A stretch of 6,284 nucleotides of DNA, from NCBI GenBank assembly GCA_030754715.1, contig JASLZV010000116.1, positions 1 through 6,284 on the forward strand, in the 5' to 3' direction. The notes below the pieces were generated by a model. It had not been told where the DNA came from, did no database searches, and was given only the letters and a program-made list of their open reading frames with translations. Below are positions 1-6,219 of this stretch, piece after piece; position 1 is the stretch's first letter, and every line of letters begins with the position of its first letter. The stretch comes from Phycisphaerae bacterium (lineage in GTDB: Bacteria > Planctomycetota > Phycisphaerae > SM23-33). Position numbers and translations under genes: made by a program.

Positions 1-1554
1 TGGTCACCGGCGGCCTTCACAATCGAATGGTGCCGCCGGCACGATATCGATATGATTCCCGGTGACGGCTACCTGCCGGCATGTGTTCCGGCCATGGTTG
101 ATACGTGGGCCTTAGCGCTGGGGCGATTCGGAACGATGGGCCTCTCGCAAGTGCTTCAGCCGGCCATTGAATTGGCCGAAAACGGCTTTCCTGTTCACGA
201 ACGCGTGCTGACAAAAGTGATCCCCTGCAAAGAGAAGTTCACGCGGCAATATCCCACGACCGGCCGGATCTATTGCCCCGATGGGCGCGTCCCGCAACTG
301 GGCCAGATCATCCGAAACACGGATTGGGCCAATAGCATGAGGCTCCTGTGCAAGGCAGAGCAGGACGCCGGGCATAAGGGGCGAGTTGCGGGCATCGAAG
401 CCGCTCGGGACGTCTTCTACAAGGGTCCCATCGCCGAGCACATCGTCGATTTTATCGCCAAGAACGCCGTCGAGGACAACAGCGGCAAGACCCACACCGG
501 TCTGCTTTCCTATGAAGACATGGCTGAATGGCACGCTGCTGTGGAGGAACCGATCACGGTGAACTATCGTGGTCTGGACGTGTACAAATGCTCCTCCTGG
601 ACTCAGGGCCCTGTTTTCCTTCAGCAACTGACCCTTCTGGAAGGTTTCGATCTGAAGGCCATGGAGCACAACTCCCCGGAGTACCTCCATACGCTGATCG
701 AGTGCGCGAAACTGGCCTTCGCCGATCGCGAGGCATATTACGGCGATCCCCTTTTCGACGAGGTGCCGCTGGATGTGTTGCTTTCAAAGCAATACGCCGC
801 CGAACGCCGTGACCTGGTGGGTCCTGAGGCCTCGAAGGACCTGCGGCCTGGGGACACGGGCGGGGGCATCCCCGCCTATGCGACCTTTGACGTGCTGGCG
901 GACAATCGACGGGCGCTGGGTCTGGCCGCAGGGCAAAGCCCCGAGGCGGGCGACGGCAAGGCATACCTGGCGGACACCACCCATCTGGACGCGGTGGACC
1001 GGGAGGGCAATATGATCTCGGCCACACCCAGCGGGGGGTGGATTCAGAGTTCTCCGGTCGTGGAAGGTTTGGGTTTCCCCCTGGGGACGCGCGGGCAGAT
1101 GTTCTACCTCAATCCCGAGCGCCCCAACGCCCTGGTCCCTCGCAAGCGACCGCGGGCCACGCTGACGCCGTCGCTGGTGACCCGCGACGGTGAGCCGTTT
1201 ATGGTCTTCGGTACGCCCGGCGGCGACTGTCAGGACCAATGGACGCTGCAGTTCTTCCTCAACTACGTGGAGTTCGGCATGGACGTTCAGGAGGCCCTGG
1301 ACGCCCCGACGGTCCACTGTGAGCACTTTCCATCCTCGTTTTATCCTCGGACGGCCCGGCCGGGAGGCATGAGGGCCGAAGGTAGAATTCCACACGACGT
1401 GATTGAGGAACTTCGGCGGCGCGGGCACAAAGCAACCGTTATCGGGGACTGGGTGAACGGCAAGGTGCTCGGTATTCGCTATGACAAGGCCGGCGGCCTG
1501 ATCCTCGGCGGCGCCTCGGCGAAGAACAAAATCGCCTACGCGCTGGGGTGGTGA
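1..1554 (+). CDS. Gamma-glutamyltransferase-family protein, 5' end missing
   Basis: The frame is open from base 1, so the gene begins outside the window; 517 codons are visible before TGA at 1552-1554. It is an Ntn-hydrolase of the gamma-glutamyltranspeptidase family, which self-cleaves into large and small subunits and transfers or hydrolyses gamma-glutamyl groups. Numbering codons from base 1, the expected cleavage and nucleophile site is Thr326 (bases 976-978) in D-T-T-H-L-D-A-V-D, giving a small subunit of 192 residues. The oxyanion motif G-T-P-G-G-D is at 404-409. The N-terminal part carries a GYLPACVPAMVDTW stretch, matching the substrate-cleft start of the family. The Ser-Ser pair of E. 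coli GGT is Ala-Thr here (KRPRATLTP, 382-390) and the lid-loop region is short without its Asp, as in YwrD-like homologues. The true substrate is therefore uncertain. The signal peptide, if any, lies off the window. Confidence 0.9.
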   Translation, partial: WSPAAFTIEWCRRHDIDMIPGDGYLPACVPAMVDTWALALGRFGTMGLSQVLQPAIELAENGFPVHERVLTKVIPCKEKFTRQYPTTGRIYCPDGRVPQLGQIIRNTDWANSMRLLCKAEQDAGHKGRVAGIEAARDVFYKGPIAEHIVDFIAKNAVEDNSGKTHTGLLSYEDMAEWHAAVEEPITVNYRGLDVYKCSSWTQGPVFLQQLTLLEGFDLKAMEHNSPEYLHTLIECAKLAFADREAYYGDPLFDEVPLDVLLSKQYAAERRDLVGPEASKDLRPGDTGGGIPAYATFDVLADNRRALGLAAGQSPEAGDGKAYLADTTHLDAVDREGNMISATPSGGWIQSSPVVEGLGFPLGTRGQMFYLNPERPNALVPRKRPRATLTPSLVTRDGEPFMVFGTPGGDCQDQWTLQFFLNYVEFGMDVQEALDAPTVHCEHFPSSFYPRTARPGGMRAEGRIPHDVIEELRRRGHKATVIGDWVNGKVLGIRYDKAGGLILGGASAKNKIAYALGW

Positions 1555-1607
1555 AGGGCTTTTTCGGGAACCCCCCGTTGGGGCCTTGTACCACAAGTCG
1601 AGCCGGG

Positions 1608-1613
1608 AAAGGA
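1608..1613 (+). promoter_or_regulatory. Ribosome binding site deciding the GTG start of the cupin gene
   Basis: AAAGGA lies seven bases before GTG at 1621. The next in-frame ATG (1636) has only a weak AAGAAG upstream, so the GTG start is preferred. I see no good promoter in the 66-base gap after the gamma-glutamyltransferase stop, which suggests co-transcription. The gap also holds a small inverted repeat, CTTGT-ACC-ACAAG (1585-1597), of unknown meaning. Confidence 0.6.
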
Positions 1614-1620
1614 AACCGAA

Positions 1621-2088
1621 GTGAAGAAGCAACCCATGGAACAGGCCCGCGAGGCGACAAGGCATATTCTGGGGGAGGCGGGCATAGTGCTCGCCCCGGC
1701 GCACGAGATCAAGATGATGGATTTCGGGAAAGGCGACTTCCGCAACTTGGGGCTGGCAGTGATCATCCGTGTATCCGAGGTGGAGTATGCCTCGAAGTGG
1801 CTTGTGCTCTTTCCCGGACAGACGTGTCCGAACCATTACCATGAAAAAATCAATGAGACCTTCTTTATTATGAAGGGCGCGGTCACTATGTGGGCGAACG
1901 GGGAACAGACTCAGATGAAGGCCGGCGACCAGATCACGATGAAACCGGGAACATGGCACAAGTTCACCTCCCGGGACGGCGCCGTGATTGAGGAGGTCAC
2001 AAACCGCCAGTATCCCGATGACTCCATTTTCGAAGACAGGAGCATCGAGCGGTACAGTATCGTTGAGGATGAAAAACCTTCGGCGTGA
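1621..2088 (+). CDS. Single-domain cupin protein, D-lyxose isomerase-like
   Basis: A 155-residue cytoplasmic protein with no signal peptide or membrane segment. Cupin motif 1 is complete: G66-x5-H72-Y-H74-x4-E79-x6-G86. Motif 2 follows as G102-x6-P109-G110-T-W-H113. His72, His74, Glu79 and His113 are the expected metal ligands. Beyond the cupin core, the N-terminal AGIVL (20-24), the ELVLFPGQTCP-like segment (KWLVLFPGQTCP, 59-70) and the C-terminal IEEV...DDSIFEDRSIERY region resemble D-lyxose ketol-isomerases of the YdaE/lyx_isomer type, which interconvert D-lyxose and D-xylulose. It is slightly shorter than those proteins and lacks the insert I recall between the His pair and the Glu. Similar cupin modules also occur in sugar-acid enzymes, so sugar isomerase is an inference, while cupin is certain. 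It probably shares a transcript with the upstream gamma-glutamyltransferase; no shared pathway is evident. Confidence 0.85.
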   Translation: MKKQPMEQAREATRHILGEAGIVLAPAHEIKMMDFGKGDFRNLGLAVIIRVSEVEYASKWLVLFPGQTCPNHYHEKINETFFIMKGAVTMWANGEQTQMKAGDQITMKPGTWHKFTSRDGAVIEEVTNRQYPDDSIFEDRSIERYSIVEDEKPSA

Positions 2089-2093
2089 CCAAT

Positions 2094-2122
2094 ACTTGTC
2101 CTGCGGAGGCCGCCCGACAAGT
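2094..2122 (+). terminator. Two-part hairpin just after the cupin gene, possible terminator
   Basis: ACTTGTC (2094-2100) pairs perfectly with GACAAGT (2116-2122). Inside, GCGG (2103-2106) pairs with CCGC (2110-2113) around an AGG loop, separated from the outer stem by a symmetrical CT/CC internal loop. It starts five bases after the cupin stop. Only three T residues follow (CGTTTGC), so as an intrinsic terminator it is weak. A transcript-end stabilising structure is equally possible. Confidence 0.4.
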
Positions 2123-2136
2123 CGTTTGCGGCGGCG

Positions 2137-2154
2137 TCACCTTCGGAAAGGTGA
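2137..2154 (+). other. Perfect 7-bp stem-loop in the cupin-dxs gap
   Basis: TCACCTT (2137-2143) and AAGGTGA (2148-2154) form a perfect stem around a CGGA tetraloop. No T-run follows. It lies 14 bases after the preceding hairpin and upstream of the proposed dxs promoter, so it would belong to the 3' end of the cupin transcript or act as a DNA site, rather than being part of the dxs leader. Confidence 0.4.
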
Positions 2155-2178
2155 ACACACAAGAACTTCGCGATGAAC

Positions 2179-2207
2179 TGAAGGCCAACAGGGCCATCGC
2201 GTATAAT
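2179..2207 (+). promoter_or_regulatory. Probable sigma70-type promoter for dxs
   Basis: A perfect -10 box TATAAT is at 2202-2207 in an otherwise GC-rich region. The -35 side is poor: TGAAGG at 2179-2184 with a 17-base spacer, or CTGAAG one base earlier with 18. Transcription would start near 2214, leaving a leader of about 50 bases before the dxs ATG. This suggests dxs is transcribed independently of the upstream pair. Confidence 0.5.
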
Positions 2208-2262
2208 AGGCACAGCCGGCAGGCGGGCTTTAGGGACCGTGATCGGATAGGATACCAGGGCA

Positions 2263-4173
2263 ATGAAATCTTCGGAGATACTTGGCCGCATAAAGACACC
2301 GCACCAACTGCGTCGGTTGAGTGAGGAGGAGTTAAACCAACTGGCTGACGAATTGCGCCAGCGGATCGTCGAGGTGGTCAGCAGGCAGGGCGGGCACCTG
2401 GCCAGCAACCTGGGGATCGCAGAGTTGACCATTGCGCTGCATTACGTGTTTGACTTCTCCCGCGACCGCCTCCTTTGGGACGTTGGGCATCAATGCTACG
2501 CCCACAAACTTCTGACCGGACGCAATGAGGCCTTCGACACGCTTCGCCAGGCGGGCGGCCTCAGCGGTTTCCCGGCCCCTGCCGAAAGTTTCTACGACCT
2601 GTTCGCCACCGGGCACGCCGGGACGGCGATCTCCACGGGTGCAGGGCTGGCCTGGGCGGACCGGCACCTCAAAGCCGACACCAAGATCGTCACCGTCGTT
2701 GGCGATGCCAGCATCGCCAACGGTCTGGCATTGGAGGGCATCAACAACCTGGCACCGCTTAGACGCCAGTTCCTGGTGGTTCTGAACGACAACTCGATGG
2801 CCATCGACCACACCCGCGGCGGGATGGCCCAGGCGCTCGACCGGATCCGGTTGACCCAGGCCTACAGCGGCCTGAAACACTCCACCGAAAACATCCTCCA
2901 GCACCTGCCCCTGGGTGATGAGATTCACGACGCCCTGCAGAACCTCAAGGACGGCCTGAAGGCCTCCATCCACGGGCGGCAGGCGTTTGAGGCGATTGGG
3001 CTGGGGTACTTCGGTCCGGTGGACGGGCACAACATCCCACAACTCATCCGTGTCCTTCGCCGCCTGGCCAAGGTGAACAACCCCGTTATTCTCCACGCCC
3101 ACACGGTCAAGGGGCTCGGCTGCCAGTATGCCGTGGAAGACCCCTGCCGCTTTCACAGCCCATCAGCCTACACCGTGGAGAACGGGCGGGTGGTTTTCGC
3201 GCCCAAGGCCCGGGCCACGTGGACGCAGGTGTTCTCCGACACCCTGGTGGAGGCCGGCCGGGCCGACGAGCGGATCGTCGTCATCACCGCCGCGATGCCC
3301 GACGGCACCGGCCTGGTCAAATTCCGCCAGGAATTCTCCGATCGCTGCATTGACGTGGGGATCAGCGAGTCGCACGCGGTGGCGATGGCCGCCGGACTGG
3401 CCAGGGGCGGGTTGAGGCCCGTGGTGGCTATCTACTCCACGTTCATGCAGCGGGCGATGGATCAGGTATTCCACGATGTGTGTCTGCAGAAACTGCCCGT
3501 TCTGCTATGCATGGATCGGGCGGGCCTGGTCGGTTCGGACGGGGCGGTCCATCAGGGGATGATGGACGTGGCGATGCTGCGGACCATGCCGGGGATGGTC
3601 TTGATGGCCCCGGCCGATGCATCTGAATTGCGGGCCGCGGTGACCCTGGGGCTGTCGCTGGAAACCCCCGCCGCCATCCGATATCCGCGCGACGAAGTGC
3701 CCCAAGACCTGCCCGGTCCCTGTCCACCGTTTGAACTCGGGTCCGCACGGGTCATCCGCGAAGGCCCCGACGGTGCATTCCTGTGTTACGGCGCGGTAGT
3801 CGAGGCGGCCGTGGCGGCTGCAAAGATCCTCCAGGATAGAGAGGACTTATCGGTGGGCGTCGTAAACGCGCGGTTCGCCAAACCGCTTGACGCGGCGATG
3901 ATTGGCAATCTGATTTCCCGCCCCAAGCCGGTGGTCGTATGTGAAGACCACGCCGCCATTGGCGGATTTGGCTCGGCCGTGCTGGAACTGGCCGCCGAGC
4001 GGGGGCTGAGCGCTTCGAACATTCGCCTGGTGGGCCTGCCGGACCGCTTCATCACTCATGCCTCGCGGAGTCAGCAGTTGGCGGAGACCGGCCTGAGCTC
4101 CGACAATCTTGCCGCGACGATGAAAGACCTGATCCTCAACCCCACGGGCCACCCCGCCAGGCAGATGATGTAA
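2263..4173 (+). CDS. dxs: 1-deoxy-D-xylulose-5-phosphate synthase
   Basis: DXS condenses pyruvate and glyceraldehyde 3-phosphate to 1-deoxy-D-xylulose 5-phosphate with release of CO2, the entry step of the MEP isoprenoid pathway. It is a cytoplasmic enzyme using thiamine diphosphate and Mg2+. At 636 residues it has the usual length. Expected active-site residues are present: His45 (GGHLAS), His76 (WDVGH), His118 (TGHAGTAIS), Asp148 and Asn175 of the cofactor motif, His298, Glu369 (DVGISESHA), Tyr391, Arg397, Asp426, His430 (GSDGAVHQG) and Arg473 (AIRYPR). The order is the pyrimidine/pyrophosphate halves followed by a C-terminal transketolase domain (about 495-625). Variants: GDG is GDA (147-149), and the KGxGYxPAE segment reads KGLGCQYAVED. 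The ATG start places the N-terminus (ILGRIKTPHQLRRLSEEEL) as in homologues; its Shine-Dalgarno signal is weak (GGATAGGATA, 2245-2254, or AGGG very close to the ATG). An ancient DXS-like paralogue with altered kinetics is possible but less likely. Confidence 0.95.
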   Translation: MKSSEILGRIKTPHQLRRLSEEELNQLADELRQRIVEVVSRQGGHLASNLGIAELTIALHYVFDFSRDRLLWDVGHQCYAHKLLTGRNEAFDTLRQAGGLSGFPAPAESFYDLFATGHAGTAISTGAGLAWADRHLKADTKIVTVVGDASIANGLALEGINNLAPLRRQFLVVLNDNSMAIDHTRGGMAQALDRIRLTQAYSGLKHSTENILQHLPLGDEIHDALQNLKDGLKASIHGRQAFEAIGLGYFGPVDGHNIPQLIRVLRRLAKVNNPVILHAHTVKGLGCQYAVEDPCRFHSPSAYTVENGRVVFAPKARATWTQVFSDTLVEAGRADERIVVITAAMPDGTGLVKFRQEFSDRCIDVGISESHAVAMAAGLARGGLRPVVAIYSTFMQRAMDQVFHDVCLQKLPVLLCMDRAGLVGSDGAVHQGMMDVAMLRTMPGMVLMAPADASELRAAVTLGLSLETPAAIRYPRDEVPQDLPGPCPPFELGSARVIREGPDGAFLCYGAVVEAAVAAAKILQDREDLSVGVVNARFAKPLDAAMIGNLISRPKPVVVCEDHAAIGGFGSAVLELAAERGLSASNIRLVGLPDRFITHASRSQQLAETGLSSDNLAATMKDLILNPTGHPARQMM

Positions 4174-4198
4174 TCGAACTGATTGCCGAACCGCTCCA

Positions 4199-4213
4199 TC
4201 GGCGGAACGCCGA
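4199..4213. other. Hairpin between the convergent dxs and yajC genes
   Basis: TCGGCG and CGCCGA form a perfect 6-bp stem around a GAA loop, in the middle of a 53-base gap between two stop codons. Neither strand has a T-run after it, so it is not a standard intrinsic terminator. It may help end or protect both transcripts. No other terminator is visible in this gap. Confidence 0.35.
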
Positions 4214-4226
4214 GCTTGTGGGGGGC

Positions 4227-4772
4227 CTACTTCCGGTCCTCGGGCTTCTCTTCCTTGGCCTCTTCGCCTATGCCGCGGATCGCCCAGCGGGCAAACCGCA
4301 TGCGGATGTTGTTGTTTTCATCCACTTTCATGGTGACCTCGCTCTCTCGCACCTCTATAATCGTCCCAACGATCCCCCCGATGGAGGTAACCTTGTCGCC
4401 CTTCTTGAGCCCGGCCAGCATCTGCCGGCGCTTGGACTCCTGCTTACGCTTGCCGCGTCCCATCCAGAAGAACAGCAGCAGCATCCCACCGACCATCACG
4501 ACCAGCATCGTCGTCTGGTCGCCAAAAAGGCCACCGGGAGGTTTCTTCTTGCCCACCTTGACACGACCCGTACCAGCCGCCTTGTCGCCAGCCTTGTCAC
4601 CGACCGTGTCGCCGGCCACGTCACCGCTGTCCTCTTCGTCCACCTGAGATTTTTCCAGGACAGGGACGTCGTTGGAGGTCTTGGGCGCATCTTGCGAGTG
4701 GGCCACGGACGTTACAGCCGCCAAGAAGGCACTTGCAACAAGGATCAGCCCAAGACTCTTTGCTCGGTTCAT
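4227..4772 (-). CDS. yajC: Sec translocon accessory protein YajC with extended N-terminus
   Basis: YajC is a small inner-membrane protein associated with SecDF and the SecYEG translocon. I chose the ATG at 4772 (181 residues) because a GGAAAGGG site lies eight bases upstream; an in-frame ATG at 4790 would add six residues but lacks one. Residues from this start: a signal peptide-like segment (1-27, MNRAKS then a hydrophobic run, with A-H-S before the likely cut), an acidic and glycine-rich linker with four GDxx tetrapeptides (50-65), a basic KKK-PPGG hinge, a membrane helix (about 87-104), a basic stretch (GKRKQESKRRQ), and the family signature LKKGDKVTSIGGIVGTIIEV followed by V-D-E-N-N. The signature is decisive. 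E. coli YajC is about 110 residues, so the long N-terminus is unusual. tgt is upstream, as in many bacteria, but secD does not follow. Confidence 0.92.
   Translation of the reverse strand: MNRAKSLGLILVASAFLAAVTSVAHSQDAPKTSNDVPVLEKSQVDEEDSGDVAGDTVGDKAGDKAAGTGRVKVGKKKPPGGLFGDQTTMLVVMVGGMLLLFFWMGRGKRKQESKRRQMLAGLKKGDKVTSIGGIVGTIIEVRESEVTMKVDENNNIRMRFARWAIRGIGEEAKEEKPEDRK
4578..4625 (-). repeat. Four 12-base repeats coding for GDVA-GDTV-GDKA-GDKA in YajC
   Basis: Four consecutive imperfect 12-base units encode tetrapeptides that each start Gly-Asp. The pattern lies in the linker between the signal segment and the membrane helix. Such a low-complexity acidic stretch is likely disordered and may vary in copy number between strains. 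Confidence 0.7.
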
Positions 4773-4780
4773 ACCGTTTT

Positions 4781-4788
4781 CCCTTTCC
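4781..4788 (-). promoter_or_regulatory. Ribosome binding site of yajC
   Basis: GGAAAGGG on the minus strand lies eight bases before the ATG at 4772. It overlaps the alternative ATG at 4790, which has no comparable site upstream, so it decides the start in favour of 4772. Confidence 0.65.
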
Positions 4789-4860
4789 ATTACGGTTAAC
4801 TGCTATCTTGTTCTTCCGCAAGCATCAAAATACATTCTATACGGCCGCCCCTTCGGGCCC

Positions 4861-4888
4861 CACGCGTGCACCTGACAGGATCCTGCAC
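4861..4888. other. Adjacent palindromes in the tgt-yajC gap
   Basis: CACGCGTG (4861-4868) and CAGGATCCTG (4876-4885) are perfect palindromes seven bases apart. GTGCA (4866-4870) and TGCAC (4884-4888) can also pair across the second one. They lie in the proposed yajC leader, downstream of its promoter. They may be a protein-binding site, an RNA fold or chance in GC-rich DNA. The rest of this 187-base gap shows nothing else convincing. Confidence 0.3.
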
Positions 4889-4906
4889 AGCCGCTACGAA
4901 GGCGGG

Positions 4907-4935
4907 ATTGTGCCGCATTTCCACTCGCCGGTCAA
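4907..4935 (-). promoter_or_regulatory. Candidate sigma70-type promoter for yajC
   Basis: On the minus strand TTGACC (4935-4930, five of six matches) and CACAAT (4912-4907, four of six) are separated by exactly 17 bases. The start would be near 4900, giving a leader of about 128 bases. It lies just after the tgt stop, so yajC could be expressed both from tgt read-through and on its own. Confidence 0.4.
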
Positions 4936-4959
4936 ACGAAAAGCCCGCACATCTCTTAT

Positions 4960-6102
4960 CTAGTCTTGGTTATTCTCTTCCTTTTCATCGGAGTTATACA
5001 TCTGTGCAATCCACTGGCGCGTTTGAGGCTCAAGTTTGCCTTCGGCGATGGCCTGCCGGATCGCCGCCATGAACTGAGCGAAAAATTGCAGGTTGTGGAT
5101 CGTCAGCAGCGTCGGGGCAAGCATTTCCCTGGCCATGAACAAGTGCCTCAGGGCCCCGCTGGAAAAATTACGGCAGGTGTAGCACCGGCAGTGCGCATCC
5201 AGCGGGTCGGCCTGGCTTCTCCAGCGCGCGTTCCTCAAGCGTATTCGTCCGTTCCATGTGAATGCCTGTGCGTTGCGGGCGTTGCGGGTGGGCAGGACAC
5301 AGTCGAACATATCAACACCGCGGGCGACGGCCGCCAGAATGTCCCGCGGCTCGCCGACACCCATGAGATACCTGGGCCGGTCGGCCGGGAATTGCCCGTC
5401 TATCCGGTCCAACACCCGCACCATCTCGTCGTGGCCTTCACCGACGCTCAGGCCGCCGATGGCGTATCCAGGCAGGTCCAGTTCCACCAGCGCCGCGGCG
5501 CTTTGCTCGCGCAGGTCTTCAAACACGCCGCCCTGCTGAATACCCAACAGCGCCTGGGGGTGGGTGCGCCTCGAAGCCTCCCAGACGGCCTTGCCGCGTT
5601 TGGCCCAGGCGACAGATCGCCGAACGGCTCTAGCCACCTGGCTGTGGCTGACGTCGGCGGGCGGGCATTCGTCCAACTGCATGATCAGGTCAGCCCCCAG
5701 CAGTTGCTGGATCTCGACCGCCCGTTCGGGTGTCAGCACCACCGGCGCCCCGTCAATGTGCGACCGGAACACCACCTTTTCGTCGTCGATTTCGCACAGG
5801 TGCCCCAGCGAGAACACCTGGAATCCGCCGCTGTCGGTCAGAAGCGGCCCGGTCCAGCCCATGAGAGCGTGCAGCCCGCCAAGATCGGCTACCACCTCGG
5901 CGCCTGGACGGAGCATGAGATGATATGTATTGGCCAGCACCATTTCCACGCCCGCAGCGTGGAGTTGCGCGGGCGTGACGCCCTTGACCGCGCCGGCCGT
6001 CCCCACGGGCATGAACAGGGGCGTATTGACCACCCCGCAGCTTGTGGTCAGCCGACCCACGCGAGCCTTGCCATCGGTTTGAAGAATCTCAAGCGACAAC
6101 AC
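4960..6102 (-). CDS. tgt: Queuine/preQ1 tRNA-guanine transglycosylase
   Basis: Bacterial TGT exchanges guanine 34 in the anticodon of GUN-decoding tRNAs (Asp, Asn, His, Tyr) for preQ1, a step of queuosine synthesis in the cytoplasm. The 380 residues match the family length. Visible features are Asp90 in LTDSGGFQVFSLG (general base), the Asp-Glu-Cys of MQLDECPP (144-146), GIQQGG (187-192), YAIGGLSVGE (213-222) and Asp267 in MFDCVLPTRNARN (nucleophile). The zinc site is Cys305-x-Cys307-x2-Cys310 plus His336. The usual RNAxNGQA appears as RNAQA. The start is GTG at 6102: an in-frame TGA lies 12 bases before it, and conserved residues begin right after. TTG at 6099 is the only close alternative. 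Neither has a Shine-Dalgarno sequence. The C-terminus ends in an acidic tail (DEKEENNQD). yajC follows after 187 bases on the same strand. Confidence 0.97.
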   Translation of the reverse strand: MLSLEILQTDGKARVGRLTTSCGVVNTPLFMPVGTAGAVKGVTPAQLHAAGVEMVLANTYHLMLRPGAEVVADLGGLHALMGWTGPLLTDSGGFQVFSLGHLCEIDDEKVVFRSHIDGAPVVLTPERAVEIQQLLGADLIMQLDECPPADVSHSQVARAVRRSVAWAKRGKAVWEASRRTHPQALLGIQQGGVFEDLREQSAAALVELDLPGYAIGGLSVGEGHDEMVRVLDRIDGQFPADRPRYLMGVGEPRDILAAVARGVDMFDCVLPTRNARNAQAFTWNGRIRLRNARWRSQADPLDAHCRCYTCRNFSSGALRHLFMAREMLAPTLLTIHNLQFFAQFMAAIRQAIAEGKLEPQTRQWIAQMYNSDEKEENNQD

Positions 6103-6113
6103 GATAAGCAGGT

Positions 6114-6142
6114 ATCATATACGATGGACTCGACGGCTTCAA
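6114..6142 (-). promoter_or_regulatory. Sigma70-type promoter for tgt, almost abutting the start codon
   Basis: On the minus strand TTGAAG (6142-6137, four of six matches) and TATGAT (6119-6114, five of six) have an ideal 17-base spacer. Transcription would start near 6107, about five bases before the GTG at 6102. That leaves essentially no leader, consistent with the absence of a ribosome binding site. Confidence 0.6.
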
Positions 6143-6182
6143 CCGACCCTTTATCCTACGTCCGAATCGCTGGTAGTCCCCC

Positions 6183-6219
6183 AAAAAAGCACCCCGCGCC
6201 CTCCGACGCGGGGTGCTTT
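6183..6219 (-). terminator. Strong intrinsic terminator facing left
   Basis: AAAGCACCCCGCG (6186-6198) and CGCGGGGTGCTTT (6207-6219) form a perfect 13-bp stem with an 8-base loop. Read on the minus strand, the stem runs into six T residues (6188-6183). On the plus strand only three T residues close the stem before GATGC. It therefore most likely ends a minus-strand gene entering from beyond the right edge. Its last codons may lie in 6244-6284: minus-strand TGA triplets occur at 6260-6258 and 6246-6244, but too little is visible to identify a gene. Confidence 0.8.

Noticed and set aside
784..1959. A 391-codon minus-strand frame across the gamma-glutamyltransferase and cupin genes
   Set aside because: It runs antisense to two genes with clear family motifs, is rich in Arg, Pro and His as shadow frames are, and matches no family I know.
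2208..2262. A riboswitch (for example a thiamine-diphosphate element) in the dxs leader
   Set aside because: The leader is only about 50 bases, and I see neither the conserved THI-box core nor a stable expression platform.
2085..2324. A 79-codon plus-strand frame bridging the cupin and dxs genes
   Set aside because: Its GTG overlaps the cupin stop, it runs 62 bases into dxs, it spans both hairpins and the TATAAT box, and it shows no domain or ribosome binding site.
4218..4799. A 193-codon plus-strand frame opposite yajC
   Set aside because: The YajC core signature, signal segment and ribosome binding site on the minus strand explain this stretch; the plus-strand translation is His/Leu-rich without a family.
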